Source of the DNA: Nitrospirota bacterium
GTDB taxonomy: Bacteria; Nitrospirota; Nitrospiria; Nitrospirales; UBA8639
DNA: 5,122 bases
Assembly: GCA_029881175.1 (NCBI GenBank)
Contig: JAOUNC010000242.1
Location: 1-5,122 of the forward strand
Reading direction: 5' to 3'
Positions 1 to 5,122 of this stretch are shown one piece after another. The notes under the pieces were generated by a model that was not told the DNA's origin, did no database searches, and saw nothing but the letters and a program-made list of their open reading frames with translations. Position 1 is the stretch's first letter. Each line of letters begins with the position of its first letter. The position numbers and the translations under genes are program-made.

Positions 1-24
1 ACACGTTGGATGTCTGAAGTATCT

Positions 25-120
25 GGTCTGTTCAAAAAAGCTTGTCCTAAGATTTGCGGAAGGGAACGCCGCCTTGCTTATTCCATCCTGTTAAGGTGGA
101 ACATTTGTTTTCAACAGCCC
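25..120. repeat. Degenerate MITE-like element with imperfect terminal inverted repeats
   Basis: The left end (25-39, GGTCTGTTCAAAAAA) and the reverse complement of the right end (106-120, GGGCTGTTGAAAACA) match at 12 of 15 positions, bounding a 96-bp non-coding element. The inner part carries a GGCGGCGTTCCC-like stretch on the minus strand (around 61-75). From memory, Nitrospira genomes carry many intergenic elements with GGCTGTTCAAAAAGG-type ends and an inner GGCGTTCTC-like block. This copy looks like a decayed relative, but I could not check that. No open frame in it looks real, so it could not move itself. It may simply be a chance inverted repeat. Confidence 0.4.
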
Positions 121-222
121 CATGCTCAGGATGATCACCCCCACTAGCGTTACAAGCTAAGGATTGAGCCACGCACATGAAAGATCGAGAAGCAGATTTT
201 TGAATGAGATAAGGGGAATCAT

Positions 223-249
223 AGCGGGTGGGCAGAACGCCCACCCGCT
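223..249 (-). terminator. Strong GC-rich hairpin downstream of the hpf-like gene
   Basis: Positions 223-233 (AGCGGGTGGGC) and 239-249 (GCCCACCCGCT) form a perfect 11-bp stem closed by a 5-base loop (AGAAC on the plus strand). It lies 46 bases past the stop codon of the leftward gene at 296-673. That is a natural place for transcription to end or for an mRNA 3' end to be protected. Neither strand has a uniform T run directly after the stem; the minus strand continues ATGATTCCCCTTATC. It is therefore not a textbook intrinsic terminator and may instead be a 3'-end stabilising structure. Confidence 0.5.
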
Positions 250-295
250 CTCACCAGCGATGAAGAGCTAAAATGGAGATTGGGCCTTTCCCGAA

Positions 296-673
296 TTAGG
301 CTACTGAAAGGGCTTCGGCCTTTTCCGCTTTTTTACCTGCAACTTTGGCCGCTCGGGCAATTCGCTTTTCTTCGATTTTTTCTAATTCGTGATCAACAGC
401 CTGGAAGGCTGCACGGATGGCTTCCTCGAACGTCTTGGATTCTTTTCTCGCCGTGACCGTTCGTTTAGGAGGGAGGGTAATCACAACCAAGGCTTCGGCA
501 TTATCGGCGCCTTTTTTATGATGGGCATTCTTGGTGAGAGTAACACGCGCATGGGTGGGACGAATGATTCCAGTTTGCAAAGCCTCAACACGCCGTCCTA
601 TTTCCTCTTTCCAGCGTGGGGTCATACCAACATTTCGGCTTTCGATTTTGACATCTAACGGTTGTACATCCAT
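296..673 (-). CDS. HPF/RaiA-family ribosome-associated protein (short form)
   Basis: This 125-residue protein belongs, by sequence feel, to the hibernation-promoting-factor / RaiA family (also called sigma-54 modulation protein / S30EA). The family binds the 30S decoding centre and stabilises idle ribosomes in starved cells. The pattern fits a beta-alpha-beta-beta-beta-alpha fold: an N-terminal strand (VKIESRNVG, 8-16), a basic helix (about 18-34), strand HARVTLTK (41-48), a basic HHKKG loop (51-55), strands ALVVITLP and RTVTARKES (61-79), and the long helix FEEAIRAAFQAVDHELEKI (82-100). A Lys/Ala-rich tail follows (101-125). There is no C-terminal dimerisation domain of the long HPF type. 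The ATG at 673 is well supported by GGAAGGAG (679-686) five bases upstream. The gene is divergent from msrB and not next to rpoN here. The family call is good; the exact role is inferred. Confidence 0.85.
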   Translation of the reverse strand: MDVQPLDVKIESRNVGMTPRWKEEIGRRVEALQTGIIRPTHARVTLTKNAHHKKGADNAEALVVITLPPKRTVTARKESKTFEEAIRAAFQAVDHELEKIEEKRIARAAKVAGKKAEKAEALSVA

Positions 674-769
674 AACAACTCCTTCCGTCCCAATGTGGCT
701 AAACCTTCTTGTCGGAACACCGTTTATTACCTTATGGCTTCACAATATCTGAAGAATTCCCTCCTATTT

Positions 770-790
770 TTAAGGTGAATCATACCTTAA
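770..790. promoter_or_regulatory. Perfect 7-7-7 palindrome, candidate operator in the divergent spacer
   Basis: TTAAGGT (770-776) and ACCTTAA (784-790) are exact reverse complements separated by 7 bases, a spacing of arm centres of 14 bases that would suit a dimeric regulator contacting adjacent grooves. It lies between two divergent start codons, 97 bases from the hpf-like ATG and 160 bases from the msrB ATG. It could serve either gene. The AT-rich arms could also form a weak RNA stem, but neither flank looks like a terminator. No regulator family can be assigned from the sequence. Confidence 0.4.
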
Positions 791-816
791 TCATTGTAAA
801 AATAATTCAAGGTTGC

Positions 817-832
817 GTCAAAGGCTTTGACA
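817..832 (+). promoter_or_regulatory. Palindrome overlapping a perfect TTGACA hexamer upstream of msrB
   Basis: GTCAAAG (817-823) and CTTTGAC (825-831) are exact reverse complements around a single central G. The right arm is part of TTGACA (827-832), a perfect match to the sigma-70 -35 hexamer in the msrB direction. A palindrome covering a -35 box is the classic layout of a repressor or activator site. The weak point is the partner -10: the sequence 16-18 bases downstream (849-856) matches TATAAT at only about three of six positions. If this is the promoter, it may need an activator. Confidence 0.35.
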
Positions 833-857
833 AGATTTCCGTAACAATTCTCAACTT

Positions 858-866
858 TGCTAGACT
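858..866 (+). promoter_or_regulatory. Possible extended -10 promoter element for msrB
   Basis: TGCTAGACT reads as an extended -10 (TG, one base, then TAGACT, four of six matches to TATAAT). It lies about 84 bases before the msrB start codon. The TTGACA at 827-832 is 28 bases away, too far to be its -35, so this would have to work as an extended -10 promoter without a good -35. It is an alternative to the 817-832 promoter idea. The support is weak. Confidence 0.25.
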
Positions 867-949
867 ACAGAGGTGGATTAGATTTAGGAACGGAGTCTGC
901 TAGGTGAAAAAGCTTTATCGATCTACCACTTGAACGAAAGAGGTCTAAT

Positions 950-1459
950 ATGTCGTTAAATAGGAGGAATCTTATGAAAGTTGGTGTCGCATTGGGATTA
1001 GGAGTGCTCGCCAAATCTTTGGGCGTATCTCTCGCCGCCACTCATTCTATGCCGGAGAATTCAGACATTCAAAAAATCACCAAAACGGATGAAGAATGGA
1101 AGGCCCTGCTGACACCTGAGCAATACCAAGTCTTGCGGCACGAGGGGACTGAACGACCATTCACCAATGCCTACCATGACAACAAAGCCAAAGGGACTTA
1201 CGAATGTGCAGGCTGTGGGTTAGCACTTTTTTCTTCGGAGGCCAAATTTGACAGTGGCACCGGCTGGCCAAGTTTTTGGCAGCCTATTTCTGAAAACGTC
1301 GTCGAAACTCGCACCGATTGGAAACTCATCTATCCTCGGACGGAAGTGCATTGTGCCCGTTGCGGTGGCCACCAGGGCCACATTTTTGACGACGGCCCCC
1401 AACCAACCGGGTTACGCTATTGCATTAATTCAGCCGCCCTCAAATTTGTTCCAGCCTAA
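950..1459 (+). CDS. msrB: Exported peptide-methionine (R)-S-oxide reductase MsrB, Tat-type signal
   Basis: MsrB reduces the R form of methionine sulfoxide in proteins. This 169-residue protein has a signal sequence (1 to about 30): LNRRNLMK (3-10) resembles a twin-arginine motif, followed by a hydrophobic Gly/Ala/Leu stretch and a VSLA-ATHS type cleavage area near 29/30. The MsrB domain covers about 47-168. It has zinc CxxC pairs C86/C89 and C135/C138, the GTGWPSF motif (103-109), [11 protein letters not shown] (144-154) and [11 protein letters not shown] (156-166) with catalytic C158. It has only these five cysteines. The position that carries the recycling cysteine in E. coli MsrB (GCGWPSF) is threonine (T104). 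Action in the periplasm is inferred from the signal. The ATG at 950 has AAAGAGG (937-943) six bases upstream and keeps the RR motif. A second ATG at 974 has a better ribosome site. The gene is divergent from the hpf-like gene and convergent with the sensor gene. Confidence 0.93.
   Translation: MSLNRRNLMKVGVALGLGVLAKSLGVSLAATHSMPENSDIQKITKTDEEWKALLTPEQYQVLRHEGTERPFTNAYHDNKAKGTYECAGCGLALFSSEAKFDSGTGWPSFWQPISENVVETRTDWKLIYPRTEVHCARCGGHQGHIFDDGPQPTGLRYCINSAALKFVPA
961..976 (+). promoter_or_regulatory. Internal Shine-Dalgarno-like site and second start codon within msrB
   Basis: TAGGAGG (961-967) lies six bases before an in-frame ATG (974-976, Met9). This is a better ribosome binding site than the AAAGAGG in front of the ATG at 950. 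The same AGG AGG bases encode the twin arginines Arg5-Arg6. Starting at Met9 would remove the RR pair but keep the hydrophobic segment, giving a Sec-like or membrane-anchored form. It may only be a consequence of using AGG codons for the RR pair. Confidence 0.35.
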
Positions 1460-1484
1460 CAGGCCCAAGATAAGGCTGGTCTTT
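1451..1484 (+). terminator. Small hairpin at the msrB stop codon, possible terminator
   Basis: CCAGCCT (1451-1457) and AGGCTGG (1473-1479) are exact reverse complements with a 15-base loop. The TAA stop codon overlaps the start of the loop. The stem is followed by TCTTT (1480-1484), a short broken U tract. The layout fits a weak intrinsic terminator for msrB, backed up by the long inverted repeat that follows. The long loop and poor T run keep confidence low. Confidence 0.35.
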
Positions 1485-1487
1485 AAA

Positions 1488-1594
1488 GGAAGTGAGAAGT
1501 AAAAAGTGAGTAGTGAGTAGCAAAAGAGACAGAAAAGGTTAATCGCTTCTTCTCTTTCACTCTGTGCTCTTTACTTTTCACTTCTTACTTTTCA
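1488..1594. repeat. Low-complexity GTGAAAAGT-type inverted repeat between convergent genes
   Basis: The plus strand at 1490-1520 is built from units like GTGAGAAGT, AAAAAGTGA and GTAGTGAG. The minus strand from 1594 to 1567 carries the same family (GGTGAAAAGT, AAGAAGTGAAAAGT). Read in opposite directions, they form a long imperfect inverted repeat. The best paired inner part is AAAGAGACAGA (1523-1533) with TCTGT-G-CTCTTT (1561-1572), one bulged base, around a 27-base loop. It fills most of the spacer between msrB and the leftward sensor gene (stop at 1599) and could act as a two-way terminator. From memory, similar AGTGA/GTGAAAAGT stretches occur between genes in several environmental bacteria. 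This was not checked. Confidence 0.5.
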
Positions 1595-1598
1595 CCTT

Positions 1599-4190
1599 TC
1601 ACGACGAGGCGAAGCGCTCGTGCAGCAATTGTTCCACGGCTGAAAAATGGCGCTCCGGCAAATTTCTGAAGCGTTTCCGACAATCAGCAATGGCCTCTTC
1701 AACTGACCCATAATGTTTTGAAGGGGGCAGTAAATTCTTCGCATATTCTCGCAACCGTCCCTCGACCACCCTCACATATTTTTCATCACCCGCTAATGCT
1801 TGCGCAGCAGCATGGATATCGCCTTGATAGTCCATGAGGGCCTGAAATCCTAGACCTTTCAATCGTTGTGTCACGGTTCCCCGATCCCAACCCAAAGCCG
1901 CAGCGGTCGATTGCATCTCAAATTGGTGACGACGTAAACATTTCAACACCATAGCATCTTCTCGATGCGCAGAGTCTTCCGTCCCCCATTCTTCACTGCC
2001 CACTGATGCCTTGGAAACTTGGAGGTTCAAGTCGCCTTCGGCAATCACCGAACCGCTTACCAAAGCCACGGCTTGCGCCACAGTCTGTCGCAATTCACGA
2101 ATATTGCCTGGCCATTGATGAGCCACGATCGCATCCAACGCCCCTTGCGTGAAAACCAAGTCCGTTCGATGTTGTATGTTGGCATATTGCTGCAAGAAGG
2201 ACTGGGCCAACAGCACATGATCGGCCTTACTACGCGCACGAAGAGGCGGAAGGGTCAACACAATACTCCGTAATCGATAGTATAAATCTTCTCGATAGCG
2301 GCCAGCATGCACCTCAGCTTGAAGATCACGATTCGTTGCGGCAATGATGCGCACATCGACATGAGTGACGCAACTCTGTCCCACCCGGTGAAACCCTCCA
2401 TCTTCTAACACCCGGAGCAATTTGGCTTGGAGATCCATTGGCAAATCCCCGACTTCATCTAAGAAGAGCGTCCCGCCATGGGCTGATTCTAAAAAACCGG
2501 TACGGCCTACCGCTCCGGTAAAGGCCCCCTTCACATGCCCAAATAATTCTCCCTCGAATAATTCCGAACGGATCGCCGCCATATTCACGGAGATAAAAGG
2601 ACCTTGCCGTCGAGGACTTAGGGCATGAGCCGCTTTGGCAAAGACTTCTTTGCCAGTCCCGGTTTCACCTAACAACAAAATAGGAACCTGCGTGGCCGCC
2701 GCTTTCTTCAGATTGCGAAAGAGTCGAAGAACAGTTTGGTCACGGGTCACAATCTGCGACGCTTCACATTCTTGCATCAGCGTTTGGTCATCGAGGGCCA
2801 GAGACTCCAAGGGGAATTCAACCGGAGATGCCGGCACCTGCTGGCGAAGCTCATGTAACTCCTCTTGTAATCGATCAATCTTCTGACGGGTCTCTTGAAT
2901 CTCCCCCTGATACCGTTCTAAATGGGAAAGGGCTTGATGTTGAGAGACCTGTAATTCTTCGATCACGGTCACGGATTGATTCGTCTGGCGCTGTGCATTG
3001 ACAAGTTGGTCTTTCAATTGTCGAACATCATATTGCTTCCCTGACAATTCATGTTCAAGTTGTGTGAGTTGCTGCTCCCTCCGGACAATTCGTTGCTGTA
3101 CGGTCGCCCGAGATTGAAAAAACCTCCAAACACCCATCCCGAAAATCGCCATCCCCGTAGCCAAACACATACTGAAGAGGGGCCAAATCCAACCCCAATG
3201 GAACCCTAGAAAAAGAATTCCACCTGCCAATACCACAATCGCGAGCCCGATAAAACCAAGACGCCTCAGTGAGCCTTCACGAAACATCGATACCATTAAA
3301 AGGCACCCCACACTCACAGTCACCAAGAACGCCAAGACAAACGGAGGTGTCGAGATCCATGAGTTTGTCAGATACGCATTGGCCAATTGCGCATGAAGAA
3401 TACCAACCGGAACGTTGGTCTCCCTGGGTGTGGAAAGAGCCGGGCTGAATGATGACTCCGAAAAGAGAAACACTATTTTCCCTTGAAAAAGATGAACCAA
3501 GGCTTCCTGCTTCCCTGCTTGTACCAAATCCCATAGGTCGGTGAATGGGTACATAGGGAATAGAGATTCGCCATTTCGGGGCATCATGTCTGGCACATGA
3601 AGAAAAGAGCCTCTCCGTGGCGTTGTTTCACTCCTTGACGCGAACGAGGCCACAGCGACCCCATAAGGCATGCGAGGAGCATTCAAAGAAGAGGAGTCGA
3701 ACGTAAATCCTCCAGCCACACCCTCCTTATCAGAGGGGAATTCTAGAGTGCCTGTTCGGGTTGCCGCCTGGGCCAGGGCAGTTGGGACAAAATCAGGATA
3801 AACGACCGATCCTATGCGTTTCGTCATTTCCGCCAAATGCACGAATCCAGATAGCCCTCCACATTCAGATGGAATAGGCACCGACACATCAATCATCGGC
3901 GCAATCACCGACACCCCTGCCTCATGAAGTGCCAGGAACGTGGCCTCTAAGGCATTGAGATTCCATCGCCCTTCACCGCAATGGGCGGAGTCCTTGCCCT
4001 CTGCACGAATAAGGACAATCGAAGAGGCAATTGGCTGAGAAGACAGATGGGACAGTTGCCAACCAGCTAGCCATCGGTCTCCTTGCGGAAAAATGTGTGA
4101 AAAACCAAAACTCATGGCTGTGCAGCACACCACAACAGCTATGGCCAACAGCAAGGATTTTGCTTGAGGACTCATACGCAGTTCACTCAT
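1599..4190 (-). CDS. Membrane CHASE2-like sensor fused to a sigma-54 AAA+ transcription activator
   Basis: This 863-residue one-component regulator should turn a periplasmic signal into sigma-54 promoter opening. Numbered from the ATG at 4190, it has one membrane helix (about 10-32), then a periplasmic region (33-281) resembling CHASE2: SSIVLIRAEG near 57-65, ALHEAGVSVIAP near 87-98, GKIVFLFSES near 237-246, and VPVGILHAQLANAYL near 260-274. Three more helices follow (about 283-303, 311-331, 335-353), then a Gln/Glu-rich coiled coil (about 359-451). The AAA+ domain (about 480-715) is complete: Walker A GETGTGKE (508-515), GAFTGA (555-560), Walker B GGTLFLDE (572-579), sensor I ATNRD (618-622), arginine-finger region GRYREDLYYRLR (630-641) and WPGNIREL (693-700). 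The tail has a Fis-like helix-turn-helix (about 742-781), a second similar repeat (787-820) and about 40 unassigned residues. There is no receiver, PAS or GAF domain. No Shine-Dalgarno is visible; TTG at 4196 and ATG at 4175 are alternative starts. It lies 18 bases after the TPR gene, so coupled translation is likely. The AAA+ call is certain; CHASE2 is likely. Confidence 0.93.
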   Translation of the reverse strand: MSELRMSPQAKSLLLAIAVVVCCTAMSFGFSHIFPQGDRWLAGWQLSHLSSQPIASSIVLIRAEGKDSAHCGEGRWNLNALEATFLALHEAGVSVIAPMIDVSVPIPSECGGLSGFVHLAEMTKRIGSVVYPDFVPTALAQAATRTGTLEFPSDKEGVAGGFTFDSSSLNAPRMPYGVAVASFASRSETTPRRGSFLHVPDMMPRNGESLFPMYPFTDLWDLVQAGKQEALVHLFQGKIVFLFSESSFSPALSTPRETNVPVGILHAQLANAYLTNSWISTPPFVLAFLVTVSVGCLLMVSMFREGSLRRLGFIGLAIVVLAGGILFLGFHWGWIWPLFSMCLATGMAIFGMGVWRFFQSRATVQQRIVRREQQLTQLEHELSGKQYDVRQLKDQLVNAQRQTNQSVTVIEELQVSQHQALSHLERYQGEIQETRQKIDRLQEELHELRQQVPASPVEFPLESLALDDQTLMQECEASQIVTRDQTVLRLFRNLKKAAATQVPILLLGETGTGKEVFAKAAHALSPRRQGPFISVNMAAIRSELFEGELFGHVKGAFTGAVGRTGFLESAHGGTLFLDEVGDLPMDLQAKLLRVLEDGGFHRVGQSCVTHVDVRIIAATNRDLQAEVHAGRYREDLYYRLRSIVLTLPPLRARSKADHVLLAQSFLQQYANIQHRTDLVFTQGALDAIVAHQWPGNIRELRQTVAQAVALVSGSVIAEGDLNLQVSKASVGSEEWGTEDSAHREDAMVLKCLRRHQFEMQSTAAALGWDRGTVTQRLKGLGFQALMDYQGDIHAAAQALAGDEKYVRVVEGRLREYAKNLLPPSKHYGSVEEAIADCRKRFRNLPERHFSAVEQLLHERFASS

Positions 4191-4208
4191 ATGCAACGAA
4201 GGACATCG

Positions 4209-5122
4209 TTATCGACCCATTGACTGACAGGCCTGACGCACGGCGGGAAATTTTTCCGCAGGCATCGTGGTCTCAATCAGCTCACACCCCACCCGATCCC
4301 CTTCCTTCGCCACCTGAAGCCAATACTCCTGAAGAGACGCATGATGTGGAGGAAATTGTTCAGCCACACCTTCGGCATACCATTCACGTAAGGCATTCTG
4401 GGCCAACTCATCCAACGCCAAGGCCCTCTCAATCATCCACTGGAGAACAATCGTGGGAGAAGTCACGCGATTCCAGGGGATGACTTCTTCCCATCCTGAA
4501 CGAGATGGCCATTCAAAAGGAGCTTGATTGGTCAGATCTTGTCGAATCAAACCAAAGCCCGTCAGTACATCCTGTTGCTCGGTCGAAGGGGAAGGTTGCC
4601 GGTGAAGCCTCCGACGCAACTGTGCCAGCTGATTCGTCGCTGTTCGGGTGATCGTATCGGAAATAGCTCCACGACTACTTCGAGACCACCACAACATGGC
4701 CAACGGCAGATTGCGATCCATCCCATGGCCATTCGCATACATGGAGGCTAACAGCCCCTGTGCCTCACGGGATCCACCTACGGCGGCCTCCCGAAGCGGT
4801 TCAACAGCTTCCCCCGACCGATTTTGAGCCCGCAGTACGATACCCAAATGAAACAGCGCATCCACAAAATTCGCGTCAATCGCGACCGCCTGACGAAACG
4901 CCTTCACAGCTAAAGTCAGCTCACCTTGCTCAGCATGGGCATTTCCCAACGTAAAATGAAGATGCGCCCAGTTGGGTTGCAGCCGAGCCGCCATTCCAAG
5001 CGCAGTTACCGCCTCACCCCACCGCCGCTCTGACATCAGTGCGAGGCCTAACTGAGACCAGCCTGTGGCCCATTCGGGACGCTGTTCCACCACCCATTGA
5101 AATTCTTTCGTGGCATCCTTGA
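4209..5122 (-). CDS. TPR/Sel1-repeat protein, 5' end beyond the window
   Basis: The frame stays open to the right edge, and the codons before the GTG at 5093 still read as a TPR helix (KDATKEFQWVVEQRPEW). The gene therefore starts outside the window, and that GTG is not the likely start. The visible 303 residues, numbered from the edge, contain TPR units at about 18-51 (WSQLGLAL...LQPN), 52-85 (LHFTLGNAHAEQG...AVAIDAN) and 86-117 (ALFHLGIVL...). A Sel1-like unit follows at about 118-150 (EAQGLLASMYANGHGMDRN..AMLWW). These repeats form helical protein-binding scaffolds. The remaining ~150 residues are Trp-containing, mostly helical in appearance and unrecognised; the last part (LQEYWLQVAKEGDRVGCELI) may be another Sel1-like helix pair. 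Any signal peptide would be off the window, so its cellular location is unknown. It ends 18 bases before the sensor-activator ATG. The two are very likely co-transcribed, and it may be a partner of that sensor (inference). Confidence 0.85.
   Translation of the reverse strand, partial: KDATKEFQWVVEQRPEWATGWSQLGLALMSERRWGEAVTALGMAARLQPNWAHLHFTLGNAHAEQGELTLAVKAFRQAVAIDANFVDALFHLGIVLRAQNRSGEAVEPLREAAVGGSREAQGLLASMYANGHGMDRNLPLAMLWWSRSSRGAISDTITRTATNQLAQLRRRLHRQPSPSTEQQDVLTGFGLIRQDLTNQAPFEWPSRSGWEEVIPWNRVTSPTIVLQWMIERALALDELAQNALREWYAEGVAEQFPPHHASLQEYWLQVAKEGDRVGCELIETTMPAEKFPAVRQACQSMGR

Noticed and set aside
47..244. 65-codon minus-strand open frame
   Set aside because: It starts with GTG inside the hairpin at 223-249, runs through the repeat element, has no convincing ribosome site and no recognisable protein pattern.
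1..295. Possible structured RNA (SRP, 6S, tmRNA or tRNA) in the left spacer
   Set aside because: I found no conserved SRP loop, CCA-type acceptor end, T-loop or tmRNA tail; the GGAAGGGAACGCC stretch only superficially resembles the SRP motif.
709..903. 64-codon plus-strand open frame in the divergent spacer
   Set aside because: TTG start with no Shine-Dalgarno, unremarkable composition, and it overlaps the palindromes and the promoter-like sequences.
869..930. Leader pairing GGTGGAT (872-878) with ATCTACC (921-927) before msrB
   Set aside because: Seven pairs including one G-U closing a 42-base loop; too weak to call a riboswitch or attenuator.
2175..2195. TGGCAT...TGC sequence resembling a sigma-54 -24/-12 promoter
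   Set aside because: Spacing is off by one, and it lies inside the AAA+ coding region in the antisense direction. No convincing sigma-54 promoter was seen in any spacer.
4031..5093. Plus-strand open frames opposite the TPR and sensor genes (4031-4483, 4524-4751, 4760-4954)
   Set aside because: Pro/Arg/Gln/Thr-rich translations are shadows of well-supported minus-strand proteins.
1..5122. CRISPR array, integrase, transposase or phage genes
   Set aside because: There are no regularly spaced direct repeats and no mobile-element proteins in any frame.

Overview
The window looks like part of a bacterial chromosome of roughly balanced base composition (estimated by eye). Two things suggest a Gram-negative-type envelope: a twin-arginine-type signal on a secreted-type methionine sulfoxide reductase, and a membrane sensor fused to a sigma-54 activator. 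The lineage is uncertain. My best guess is Nitrospirota (Nitrospira-like), because the short inverted-repeat element at the left end resembles, from memory, a dispersed repeat of Nitrospira genomes, and because the gene types fit. I could not verify this.

Layout from left to right. Bases 1-295 hold no convincing gene. They contain a 96-bp degenerate element with imperfect terminal inverted repeats (25-120) and a perfect 11-bp hairpin (223-249), which is the likely 3' end of the ribosome-associated protein gene read leftward from 673 to 296. A 276-bp divergent spacer (674-949) separates that gene from a rightward gene for a Tat-type exported, one-cysteine MsrB (950-1459). The spacer holds two clean palindromes (770-790 and 817-831); the second overlaps a perfect TTGACA hexamer. 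After msrB comes a convergent spacer with a small hairpin at the msrB stop codon and a long imperfect inverted repeat built from GTGAAAAGT-like units (about 1488-1594).

The rest is a leftward transcription unit that enters from beyond the right edge. It starts with a TPR/Sel1 repeat protein (4209 to beyond 5122, 5' end missing). After 18 bases comes an 863-residue membrane sensor and transcription activator (4190 to 1599): a CHASE2-like periplasmic domain, a multi-helix membrane block, a coiled coil, a complete sigma-54 AAA+ engine with GAFTGA, and a tandem helix-turn-helix tail.

The most interesting part is this last pair. A CHASE2-type input is usually attached to a kinase or cyclase. Here it is on the same polypeptide as a sigma-54 activator with no receiver domain, so a periplasmic signal could reach the promoter without phosphorelay. 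The TPR/Sel1 protein encoded just upstream is the obvious candidate partner. Its C-terminal half and the activator's last ~40 residues have no function I recognise.
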